Source: Kitagawia praeruptora (taxonomy: Eukaryota; Streptophyta; Magnoliopsida; Apiales; Apiaceae). From it: DNA of 64,000 nucleotides. Within the stretch, counting starts at the first letter, position 1; every line of letters begins with the position of its first letter. The notes under the pieces were generated by a model that did no database searches, was not told the DNA's origin, and was given only the letters and a program-made list of their open reading frames with translations. The stretch is taken from the NCBI GenBank assembly GCA_037693485.1, contig CM075351.1:65002001-65066000 (forward strand). The letters are read 5' to 3'. Positions 54,193-64,000 of the stretch are shown piece after piece. The translations under genes were made by a program, and so were the position numbers.

Positions 54193-54515
54193 CGATTATT
54201 TTTTCTGGAAAGAGAATGGATAAGATGATGAAGAGAAAATTATTAGGGCCTATACAGATAAGTTTATATATAGATGAATGAAGAAGAAGACCGATAATTT
54301 TTGGGAGTAAATAATATCATTTTCTTGTAATTCCTACAATGCCCTTAAAGTATTTGACGTTAACGGGCCATTTTAACGGAATCTTCCCAAAAGGATGTGA
54401 TCTGACCGGCCCATTTATGTTAAGGGTTGCGTTCTGCAATCGTTGAAAGTACTGGCACCAAATTGAATTTTCCCAGAACCAAGGGGATGCATTTTGGAAA
54501 TTAGTCAAAAATTTA

Positions 54516-54902
54516 TTACATTCGACAATATTATACATTAATCATGTTAATAGGAAAAAATAGAACAAAATTGGATAAGCCTAACGAAAGAATGCACACA
54601 ATCATGTATCTTTCCTTTTTTTTTTTTTTGCTAAATTGATAATATATAAAGAAAAAAAAGGAGAATACAATGTTCTAAATAATAATGACAAGAAGAAGCT
54701 ATCTGTAATCAATCTACAAGAAGCTAGAGCGAAGAAAAATACATGCAACAATCAGGATTAACTTTTGAATGATACAATCTTTTATCATCTCCTGATATCA
54801 TGTTATTACAGATATATTCAATAAAGGCAGGCTGCAACACATTGAAAAGCTGGCCTTAATTGAATATATCCGTAATACATGTCGACATTACTTTCATTCT
54901 CA
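54516..54902. other. Intergenic
   Basis: A T-run lies near 54617-54629. No gene recognised. Confidence 0.35.
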
Positions 54903-55096
54903 CTAGCATCCCTCTTTCTCGTCATATAATCCAGATTCCAAGTCCATTGCATAAGAGTGTTTTTCTTGATCTCTTCTATAGGCTTCTCCTAATGCTTCTT
55001 GTAACATTTATAAAAAATAAAAACAAAACCACAAAACGCTATAAAAGCCATGAAAGCAATGACCCATGCCTCTCCCCTGATCTTCACTTGAGTCAT
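54903..55096 (-). pseudogene. Relic related to the EGHIEF-repeat membrane-protein gene
   Basis: From an ATG at 55096 the minus strand encodes a short leader and one hydrophobic segment (WVIAFMAFIAFCGFVFIFY) followed by KCYKKH and a stop. In another frame YRRDQEKHSYAMDLESGLYD follows, ending at 54903-54905. DLESGLY after a membrane segment is the distinctive motif of the protein at 31406-32371. One frameshift separates the halves, and the acidic repeats are missing. It is a truncated paralogue or its remains; a spliced short gene cannot be excluded. Confidence 0.6.
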
Positions 55097-55189
55097 TTGA
55101 CATTAATTTCAATAACAGCTTATGAGACGAAATAATTATTTTTAATAGAACCCAATTTATTTTGTCAAAATAAAAATAAAAATAGAGGT

Positions 55190-55550
55190 CCTGTTTGGCA
55201 ATTAGCTGATAGCTGTTAGCTGATAGCGGATTGAATTAGCTGTTTTGACTAGCGGATTGAATTAGCTGTTTTGACTAGCGGATTGAAATTAGCTGTTTTG
55301 AATAAAAGTGTTTGGTAAATAGCTTTTTGAATAACTTTTTGTGACACATAGCAAACCTCTAATTGAAAAAGCTCCTAAAAGGAGCTTTTTCAAAATTAGC
55401 TTTTTGATCCCAAGCCTCTAACTCAAACCTCTAACAACTAAACACTCACATTAGAGGTTTCATTTGGTCAAACCTCTAATCTACCCCCAAACCTCTAATT
55501 TTATCCCAAACCTCTAACTTCCAAACACCCCCAAAACCTAATTTATGTCA
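55190..55550. mobile_element. MITE-like element with AGCGGATTGAATTAGCTG repeats
   Basis: It begins GGTCCTGTTTGGCAATTAGC and ends CCAAACACCCCC, a hAT-like 'TTTGG...CCAAA' end pair. Inside, TTAGCTGTTTTGACTAGCGG is repeated three times (55228-55300) and AAACCTCTAA(T/C) several times. No TSD was secured. Confidence 0.5.
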
Positions 55551-56130
55551 TAAGAATGCATGATTATCTTCTATTTATAAAGGAAATTATAAGAATCAAT
55601 TATGATTGTGATTATAATATAATAAAGAAATCAATTATGATTGTGATTATAATATAATAAAGAAATCAATTATGATTGTAATTACAAAATAACAAAGAAA
55701 ATTTGGAATTCAATTCATAATCAATTTTTGTTTTTCATCTAAGTGATTTGGTGTACTGAAACAAGGGGAGCGTAATTGTTAAGCTTAAACTTTAAATAAA
55801 AAATTAAAAATATCTTGGATGGACTTTTATGTAACTAAAATATTTAATGAAAGTTATATACGGATTATGTTTTACTATGTTTTTTTTCTTTTTGATATGT
55901 TTTACTATGTTGTTTGCTTTTTGTTTTTAAGTGGTTATATATTTATTTACAAAAGCATTCGGTGATCCGCAATAAAGCATATGTCGACCATCTAACTTAA
56001 TTATTAAATTTTAATGTATTTTCAATTCTTTTAATTCTCTCAAAAAAATAATCTATTGTATTAATGTACTAATTTAAATAAAAATGATTAAACTCCAAAA
56101 AAATTGTAATTAATATTTTATAATTAATAC
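55551..56130. repeat. Short tandem repeats, AT-rich
   Basis: ATAAAGAAATCAATTATGATTG recurs three times near 55575-55680 (about 41-bp unit). No gene. Confidence 0.5.
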
Positions 56131-57639
56131 CTTATATATAATAAGCATAAGGAAGATCTTATCCAAATTTTTGGTCGTCGTCCTGTACTACCAAAAGCAT
56201 ATAATCCGTTGGATTAAAAAATTGGATTAAAAGTCATCCGTTGGATTATAAATTATATCCTTATATATTTATTTATAATTTTCACTTTGTTAATTTACTA
56301 TAATACTCTTTCTTCATCGATTTGTTTTTTTCTTCATCATTAGAACTAAATTTAATTTAAAAATATCTTTATAAGAGGGATCTTATCCAAATTTTTGGTC
56401 CTATCGTTGTACTACCAAAATTATATGATCCGTTGGATTGAAACTAAACGATCAAGATTAGATCACATAAAAAAGAAATTATAATCTAAAAAGTATATAA
56501 TTAGAAAAGGTTGTATTAGAAGTGAATTTTAAAAAGAAAATTATAATCTAAAAAGGATATAATTAAAAAAGGTTGTATTATAATTGAATTTTAAAAAGAA
56601 AATTATATTCTAAAAAGGATATAATTAAAAAAAAGTTGTATTAGAATTGAATTTAATTTTTTATTTATTAGTATTAAAAAATTTCATAGTTACTATTTGG
56701 CCTCTATCTTGAGATTTAGAAATCAGATTTGAATGATTTTACAATCCATGCGAACCTCATAAAATTATCTTTAATTTAGTGATGTTTTAATAATTATTAT
56801 TCAAATAGAAACACTCAGAATATCAAGAGAAAATATAATTACGAATTTTTACATTAATCCTAATCTATGTAGAAGTTCTACATTGATAATGCTATCAATT
56901 GTAGAAAACTTAATTGTATATGATTTAAATCATTGACATATACATTTTTGTATTTCAATATAAATATACTTTTTATTTTATAACATATTAAAATATAAAA
57001 CATTTTTATGCTAAATCAAACGATTTTCATCTATTTATTTTAAGATCTTTGTCGTACGGAGGAATAGACGATTATCAAAATTTTGGACAAAATCTATCTT
57101 ATATAAATATACGGAGTACTTTTTAGTTTATAACATATTAAAATATAAAACATTTTTTATGCTAGATTCAACGGTTTTCATCTATTTATTTTAAGATCTT
57201 TGTTATACATAGGAATAGACTACCGATTATCAAAATTTTCGGACAAAATCTCTCTTACACTTATTATTAAAATTGTATTTGGTTGTGAGTAGAACTATCT
57301 TTAAATAATTATAAGGATATTTTGATAATCAGAACGAATTATAAGTAGAATTCATAAATCAAAAAGAATTTTTAACTTAAAAAATCGTCAATTTCTTCTC
57401 TTTTTTGTTTCTGTGTAGATTTAATTATATTAAACCATCATTAATTTAAAGATTATTTTGTTAATTTCATATGGGCTGTAAACGTTCAAATCAAATTTTA
57501 AAATTTAAGATAGAGTACAAATATTAAACCGAACATGTAAAATCTTATATATATCAACTTTTAAACACCAATTTGATATGTAAATTAATAACTTATAAAA
57601 TTTCATAAAAGTAATATAATTGTAGATATTAAAAAGGAG
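56131..57639 (+). repeat. Probable Helitron body with internal duplications
   Basis: GATCTTATCCAAATTTTTGG and GATCCGTTGGATT-type blocks occur twice (56153 and 56379). A ~62-bp unit (AAAATTATAATCTAAAAAGG...) is repeated three times (56466-56655). A ~140-bp unit (ACATATTAAAATATAAAACA...) is duplicated (56985 and 57127). A candidate 5' end ACCTTATATATAATAAG lies near 56136. No coding sequence. Confidence 0.45.
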
Positions 57640-57666
57640 TCGTGCATTGCACTGGTTATAAGCTAG
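57640..57666 (+). mobile_element. Helitron-type 3' end (CTAG|T)
   Basis: CGTGC-ATT-GCACTGG hairpin with one mismatch, TTATAAG spacer, CTAG at 57663-57666, then T. Confidence 0.55.
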
Positions 57667-58015
57667 TCTTTATTAAAAAAACAAAATCTTTTGCACCATA
57701 TTTTATTTCATCCCTCAAATCCTATATCTCCTATAATTTTATTTTCTTTTAAAAAATATTAAAAACAAAATATTATTATAAGCATACTTTTTATCTATGA
57801 ATTTTTTATTATAATTTAAAATTAAATAAAAAATATAATTTCACCCTAAAATTATCTCTTACCTACGATTCTAAGTAAAATCCCGGTACTATATATCAAA
57901 TATGGTCTTTCTTCCCTAAAATCCTATCTCTACAATAATTTTATATTCTTTTTTAAAAAATAATAAAAATAGAAATTTCATTATAATTATAATTTTTTAT
58001 TTATAACTTATATTA

Positions 58016-58583
58016 CTCCCTCTGTCCCGCCAGGTTCTTTACCTGGGGGCTGGGCACGGAGACCAAGGATAGTGGGTGTAATATTGTTAAAATAAATGAA
58101 GTAGTGGGTGTAATAGTGATTTTATTGTTAAAATAAGTGAAGTAGTGGGTGTAATAGTGTAAAGTGTTGAAAAAGTGGAGTAAAGTAGTTATTGTAATAA
58201 TGTACTCCCTCCGTTTTTTTTATTTCTTATCATTTGCTTTTTGCACGGAGACCAAGATAGTGGATGTAATATTGTTAAAATAAATGTAGTAGTGGGTGTA
58301 ATAGTAATTTTATTGTTAAAATAAGTGAAGTAGTGGGTGTAATAGTGTAAAGGGTTGAAAAGGTGGAGTGAGCTAGTGGATGTAATAATGTATTTTATTG
58401 TTAAAAGTTACTATTTTTAGTAATGTAAAGAAATGGAATGGACGGCCCAAAATAGAAAGTGTAAAGAAATGAAATGGACGGAGGGAGTATTTTATTGTTA
58501 AAAGTTACTATTTTTAGTAATGTAAAGAAATGGTGGGACGTCCCAAAAAGGAAATTGTAAAGAAATGGATGGGACAGAGGGAG
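58016..58583. mobile_element. Stowaway-like MITE containing a second one
   Basis: Outer ends CTCCCTCTGTCCC / GGGACAGAGGGAG (TA on both sides). The inner element is listed separately. Internal AAGTAGTGGGTGTAATAGTG units. Confidence 0.82.
58205..58487. mobile_element. Nested Stowaway-like MITE
   Basis: Ends CTCCCTCCGTTTTTTTTATT / GGACGGAGGGAG, with TA at 58203-58204 and 58488-58489. It lies within the outer copy of the same family. Confidence 0.82.
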
Positions 58584-58870
58584 TACAATTTTCAATTTAA
58601 AAAAGAAATATATTATCAACAATTATAATTATAATCCTTTTATTTTATATTCTTTTATTTATCTTATAAACAATTCTATGTTATTTTTTGGAAAAAAATA
58701 ATAAAATTGAAATTCTATTAGAAATATTATTATTATTTTTTGTTATAACTTAGAATTAAAAAGATTACGATCAATTTTTTTAAAAAATAATTATAAAAAT
58801 AAGAAAAATGTATTTTTATGCACCGGACAATCTAAAATTATATTTATTGATCATGTTTTTTTATTATAAT

Positions 58871-59356
58871 ACGAAGGTGGGTATTTTAATAATTTTATAA
58901 AGTACTTATTATTATTATTAATTTTGAATTCTTAATTTTATATTATATGGTGATGTAATGATGTCCTTGTAATTATTTTATTACATTAAAAATTTAAAAT
59001 TTTAATATTTTATTAAATAATATTGATATTGTTTCATTTAGTATTGAACTTGAAAAAATTCAATTATTAATTACATATAAAAATGTAATATATTGTAACA
59101 AAAATATAGGTTAATATATTATAAACTATAACATAAAATTTAAGTCCTTCAAAAAAAAATAATTTAAGATTAATAAAAATATTAAATTAATAATTTATTT
59201 AAATAATTTTTTCAGAAAATCTAGTTAACAACCATAAGGATTTTTTGATAAAAAAAAACAACCGTAAGGATTATAGTTTAAAAATATATTTAATGATTAA
59301 ATTTGTCATTAATTCACTAATACTTTTTTTCTTAAATACATTTTTCTTTTACCATC
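58871..59356. other. AT-rich intergenic, nothing recognised
   Basis: No convincing genes or repeats seen. Confidence 0.35.
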
Positions 59357-59365
59357 ATTTTAATA

Positions 59366-60677
59366 GGGTGAAGGCCCTAAATAATCAAAAATAAATACTG
59401 TTTGCCCAAAATACTAATTTCCAAATATTTGGCCCTAAATACTGACGGGATACGTTATTTCGTGCTCCGTATTGCACAGATACGTTATTCCGTGTTCCGT
59501 ATTACTTATGATACGTTATTCCGTGTTCCGTATTACTTATGATACGTTATACCGTGTTGTGTAACGTATTACACAGATACGTTATCCCGTGTTTCGTGAT
59601 ATAAACAGATACGGTACACCGTCCAACGTGATGCACATAGCCTATATCTTTCTTCTTCAGTGCATCTGCGTTAGTTTCATTTCATTTCTAAGGCGACGAT
59701 GACGGAGATGGGTGATTGTTTAATTTGTTCCCCTGCGGGGCCGACATAAGCAGCAGATACTCCACCACTGTTCTCATCGTTTACCACCACAGTGCCTTCT
59801 CCGTTCTTCTCCGACCAACACCCATTTCGCCTTCCCTCTTGGTGTGTAAAATGTTAAGCTCCAAACTTTTCAAATGTCAACCTGATTCTAGATTGGACAT
59901 TAGACGATAATTTAGAGACTGACCAAGCTGTAGTCCCAAGATTTTACCATAAGAGTCCGTCATTGTGTTTCAAGAACTCATTCAATTACTTTCACATCTC
60001 CTTCGACTAACATTTTTAACTTGCACCATCATCTCCTTCGACTGCAACCTCACAACAATCTCTTCCTTCCCTCTTTCTCTCCACTGCTCGCAACACCATA
60101 ACTCAGCCGCCCCTTTTAACTCCTCTCCCAGCCTCCCATCAACAATCTCACCCAGCTACTCGCCTCTCCTTTCTCCGCGATGCCATCACCCATCTCCTCT
60201 ATCCTCCTGCCTCACCTCTTCTCCGCCTCAGTTCACCTTCTCTAGCATATCACCACTCCATCATTCCCTCTTCAATTCAAACACAACCGTTCATCAATCC
60301 ACCTCTTCACTTCACATCCTTCGCACCATCATCTCCTTCGACTACAATCTCTCAACTCCAACTTCCATCTCCTTCTTCTCTCTTCACCACTCACCAGCCC
60401 CTTCTATTGCACACACCACCCATTTCCGCCCACACACACTGTTATCAACAATAACCGGCCCCTTTCCTTGGTTTTCTTTTTGTTTTGTTTTTCTTTCATA
60501 GGAAGATACGTAGCACGGTATTCCGTGTTGAAGGAAGATACGGAGGACGATGCTCCATATTAAGTCAGTAATACGGAAGACGATGCTCCGTATTAAGTCA
60601 GTAAAAAGGGCCAAAACTCCGTTTTTCAGTATTTTGGGCCACTAAGTCTCAAAAATGATTATTTTGATAATTTTTTC
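59366..60677. mobile_element. Mutator-like element with 9-bp TSD ATTTTAATA and a Ser/Pro-rich frame
   Basis: It begins GGGTGAAGGCCC and ends AATTTTTTC; the 9-bp repeats at 59357-59365 and 60678-60686 are perfect. The inverted arms share CCAAAATACT words. Near both ends GATACG(T/G)(A/T)...CCGTGTTCCGTAT words repeat (59445-59600, 60505-60600). GCCCCGCAGGGG occurs at 59730-59742. The interior has a 178-codon Ser/Pro/His-rich frame (59965-60501) that may be captured non-coding or coding DNA; I recognise no domain. Same start/end style as 12242-13578. Confidence 0.78.
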
Positions 60678-60686
60678 ATTTTAATA

Positions 60687-61717
60687 AGCATAGTAAAATT
60701 TCAAATCTGATAATCAATATCTATAATCTCGAATCTATATCTTCTAAATAGCTGCTAGCAAAGACTTTTGCAAATTACTATTTTTGCCCTCTATCTTTTT
60801 CCAATCCTTCCTTAGCATTAAACCTATTTTTGTAAATTCACCAAAATGGATCATCCATATTCTAAAATGGATCGACCCGGTTAAAATAATAGACCCGAAA
60901 TACCCAACACAATTACAATACTATACTATATTAAGGAATACAACCGGGTTAAACATTCAATCGGGTTAAAACCAAATTATTATATTGCTAAGATACCATT
61001 ATAATAGATTGATTGATTGATATGCTATCCCATTGATTATAGTAATTATTACATTACTCAATCTTTCCATTTAGTACACAATCAATCTTTCCTTTTAGTA
61101 CATAATAAAATTTGAAATTCAAATTACTCACTTAATACATAATCTTTCCATTAATTAATTCCCAATCTTGCTTGATTTTTTCAATTAATTTTGAATTTAA
61201 AATTACTCATCTTTGGAAACTGAATTTCAAATTACTTATCTTGCGTGATTTTCTCTTTTATTTTTAAAATTCAAATCCTTAATTGTCGCTGACTTTATTT
61301 TTCGTAAAGATACAATATATCATTTACCCAATTTTTGTACTAATTTTTCTCTTTAATTATTCATACATTGAATCACTATTATTATAATTGATCATTGATA
61401 TAACTGATAATTGATAATTGATATTATTACAATTGATTTTAATACTAATCTTCTCCTTAATTATTGTTAAATTGTTACACTGTTATTAATGATTGTCATT
61501 ATCTTACAAGTATATATACTTAAAGGAACATATCACATTTCACACAACTCCAGTGAAATACAATTCAAATCACAGTAAGTTATCATCCAACAGTTCTTCT
61601 CAGTCTCAATAATTTACTCTACAATTTCTCCATTATAGTGATTATAGTTTTTTAGTTTAAAATCATATACATTCTGTCCATTTCACATTATTCTTTTCCA
61701 TCAGATACAACTGTGCA
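60687..61717. other. Upstream region of the RPA1-like gene
   Basis: AT-rich. A TATA-like TATATATACTTAAAGG at 61510-61525 lies about 190-210 bp upstream of the ATG. No other gene. Confidence 0.45.
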
Positions 61718-64000
61718 ATGTATGATGAATTGGCTTCTTTGGACACATCACGTACTACATGGAAGATCAAGGTACGTGTTACAAGGATGTGACCATCTGT
61801 ATCTTCGTCGTCTGATCCCCAAAATGCTCTTAAAGGGTACAATCTGATTTTACTTGACCAAGATGTAAGTATAAAATTTTCACCAACATTAGATTTTACT
61901 ATCTTTTCGTATTATTAATTTTCATATGACTTTTGTTTGGATCGCTTTTTCTTAACATAAATATTCTTCTTAATGCACATGCAAGCATTTGTATATGTTG
62001 ACAAATGGAAAACCATTTCCATGGATATTGAAGAAGGTGGCCTTTACATAATTACAAATTTTTACACAAGAGAGGCAACGACAACTATGAGGCCGACGAG
62101 TTCCAAATTTCTCATTAACTTTTCTAACTCCATCACCATTGAGAAATTAGAAGGTGAAGATTTTATGATACCAAATCACAAATTTGAGTTTGTGGATTTA
62201 AACGAGCTATTCACCATTGCAAGTAGCTACACAAATCCTGACAGTCCTGATTTTTCCACAGGTTATCCTCTTTTAGAATATACCTTTCCTAACTATTAAT
62301 TTCCGTTCGTTAAATTACAAATATGTAACATGGTTTAAGTCATGTTATTTATCTATAGATGTCATTGGAGTTTTGGAAGATTTTGAACGCGTGAGACCGA
62401 TTCAAACTACTTATGGTGAAAAAAGTACTATGAAATTTAGGATTACTGATGGAAGGTATTAAAATTATTTTTCTTCTTTATCTTTGTATATCTGTGAATA
62501 TGTATCAATGTTAAAAAATCTTACCATCCTTTTTGTTTGTTTAAATTAATTGGAATATAAACCACTAGGTACTCTCACAAAGTAACCGTTTGGGGAAAAC
62601 TTGCTAAAACAACTGATGAGCTCTATCTAAAGGCTGAAGAAAATCCAATTATTGTGCTAAAGATATTTAAGATTAAGTACAAAAAAATCTGACCACACAT
62701 CCTTAAAAGTTCTTTAACACCATTACTATTATGACATTACCAATAAATTTCCTTAAATTTCATAGGTTTCATCCAAATCAGTACTCTTCCTTCCTCGAAA
62801 GTTTATCTAAATTTGGACAATGACTTTGTCCGTTCAATGAGGTTAAGGTATTTGCATTTCAAATTTTCATTGAATAACATTCACATTTATAAGGATTGGA
62901 TTTTAGCAAAAACGGGTAAATTAGTTGTTATCATGTTTATTAATTAAACTTTGTAATGCTATGACACTCTTTTAGGCTTGAGGAAGAAGGTTACAAGGCT
63001 CCTGACAATTCAGTTTCTGAACCACTTCCGACTCCTCCTCCAACTATTATTCAAGTAATAATACTTAAAGAGTTGGGTGAGAAAACAAACACGAATGATA
63101 TAGAGGTTTGAAAGTCTTCCACTTCATATACAGTAATACACTTGAATCATTATTTTATTTTTTTATTAATTATTTTGTTCCCAAATGCTTTTATGCAAAA
63201 GATTTTTTTGTGCAATGTGAAAATTATATCTCTGGAAGAGAATGAAAGCTGGTGGTTTTATAGTTGTGCCAAGTGCGAAGGAGAGGCATGCGAGGTAGAA
63301 GAAAAATGGAAGTTTACTAAGAAATGCAATCAGAACATACCTGTTCCAGAAAAAAATGTATAAATTCACTAATTCATGTTCTCCTAAATTCAACAATTTA
63401 AACAATAGCACAATAATATATATATATATCCTTTTTGCATGTATCTTAAATAAGGTATAAGATCATTGTTCTTGCTGGTGATTCAAATGAGGTTTTTAAT
63501 TTGTTCTTACGGACAAAGCTGCAAGACATTTAGTTGGACAAACTGCAACAAAACTTATATTTGACGGTATCAAGGTACCAACATATAGACCATTAGTATT
63601 TTTGTTGCTTACATATTTTAACCTGAATCATGATGTTTTAATATATATGTTTTTTACTAATTATATTGCAGAACAAACAAACTGATGTCTATCCTTCAGC
63701 AATTAAGAAGATGGTAGGCAAGGAATGTATTTTTACTATCGAGATAAGTCATGATAATGTTATGATTCAAAGTAAAATTTTCAAGGTCAAAGATGCACAT
63801 GATAGTAGAAATGCAATTGTCAGTACTTCCAGTTTTGTCGATGTAAGAATTCATATGTTTTCTTTAACTTAAATTAGTTTATGATAACAATCAAGGCAAA
63901 TGTTAATTGATTTGATGCATTATTATTGTAAGTCATATACGTGTCTCATGTCTAACTAAATATATCTTTCATACAGAATATGATTGATCTATCTAATTAC
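61718..64000 (+). pseudogene. Replication protein A 70-kDa (RPA1)-like gene, decaying, cut by the window edge
   Basis: Exon-like blocks can be followed: 61718-61864 (DELASLDTSRTTWKIKVRV), ~61974-62261 (AFVYVDKWKTIS), 62359-62455, 62579-~62672, ~62777-62847, 62976-63105, 63202-63357, ~63452-63591, 63672-63842 and 63977 onward. Similarity is to plant RPA1-like OB-fold proteins (single-strand DNA binding). The C-terminal zinc-binding OB fold is recognisable (WWFYSCAKCEGEACEVEEKW). Damage: a TGA at 61790-61792 where the family has Trp (VTRM-W-PS); no proper acceptor before the second block; and a frameshift near 63512 between FNLFL and DKAARHLVGQTATKLIFDG. RPA-like genes are numerous in plants and are also carried by Helitrons. 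Confidence 0.78.

Larger units (their letters stand above)
53165..54506. mobile_element. Pack-MULE with ~170-bp TIRs and 9-bp TSD, two captured genes
   Basis: TIRs GACTAATTTCCAAAATGCAT... on both sides extend about 170 bp at roughly 90% identity. Perfect 9-bp repeats AAAAATTTA flank it (53156-53164, 54507-54515). The interior contains no transposase. It holds a plus-strand MYB C-terminal fragment (53333-53830) and a minus-strand GRF zinc-finger frame (54192-53713), whose 3' ends overlap. This matches Pack-MULEs, non-autonomous Mutator elements that carry host gene fragments. High TIR identity and open frames suggest a fairly recent element. Confidence 0.9.
57690..58870. repeat. Second copy of the ATCCCTATAATCCTAT-type array, split by Stowaway MITEs
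   Basis: Blocks such as TTCATCCCTCAAATCCTAT, ATAATTTTATnTTCTTTT and AGATTACGATCAATT match the array at 11480-13960. Nested Stowaway elements occupy 58016-58583. Confidence 0.6.

Overview
The window is nuclear DNA of a flowering plant, almost certainly a eudicot. It is AT-rich, its genes have GT-AG introns and plant-type families (AMSH-like, nucleoredoxin 1, DUF1645, plant GRF zinc finger), and transposable elements dominate it. I cannot name the species from sequence alone. All gene names rest on family motifs read by eye; no search was run.

From left to right: the 3' LTR of a Copia element that runs off the left edge (65-565); a seven-exon AMSH2-like deubiquitinase (+, 2700-5757); a tandemly duplicated DUF1645 locus, one copy dead (-, 6444-7035) and one intact (-, 9141-9983), with a hAT MITE upstream of each; a ~305-bp AT-rich tandem array broken by a Mutator-like element (MULE) that itself carries a third hAT MITE (11480-13960); a cluster of foldback elements (14155-16166); a 5'-truncated large retrotransposon with minisatellite-like interior (16615-18640); Helitron-type 3' ends; a large inverted-repeat element built of GTTGCAAC words (21475-24232) holding another foldback and a deleted Copia element; MITEs; and a LINE remnant (28854-29730).

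The centre holds an unrecognised single-pass membrane protein gene (-, 31406-32371). A nearly complete, very young Ty1/copia element (32455-39545) has landed about 25 bp upstream of its TATA box. After more MITEs, a SINE and a Gypsy-like LTR end comes an intact four-exon nucleoredoxin gene (+, 47718-50594). A Pack-MULE follows (53165-54506), carrying an R2R3-MYB C-terminal fragment and a GRF zinc-finger gene in convergent orientation. Next are a relic related to the membrane-protein gene, Helitron and array sequence with nested Stowaway MITEs, another MULE (59366-60677), and a decaying RPA1-like gene running off the right edge (61718-64000).

Four things stand out. (1) A set of foldback elements shares a conserved core (a GCCCCTGGCGGGGCC palindrome, GGCTCCATCCAGC plus A-tract, a TGACGT-rich centre) but has subterminal 'words' that differ from element to element while matching in both arms of one element. 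(2) The young Copia element lacks a recognisable tRNA primer site; the position is filled by 16 nt perfectly complementary to its own LTR, which suggests self-priming. (3) The Pack-MULE has two captured genes. (4) Several elements are nested with target-site duplications still readable. Beyond the AMSH2-like, DUF1645, membrane-protein and nucleoredoxin genes, nearly all coding potential is transposon-derived or broken.
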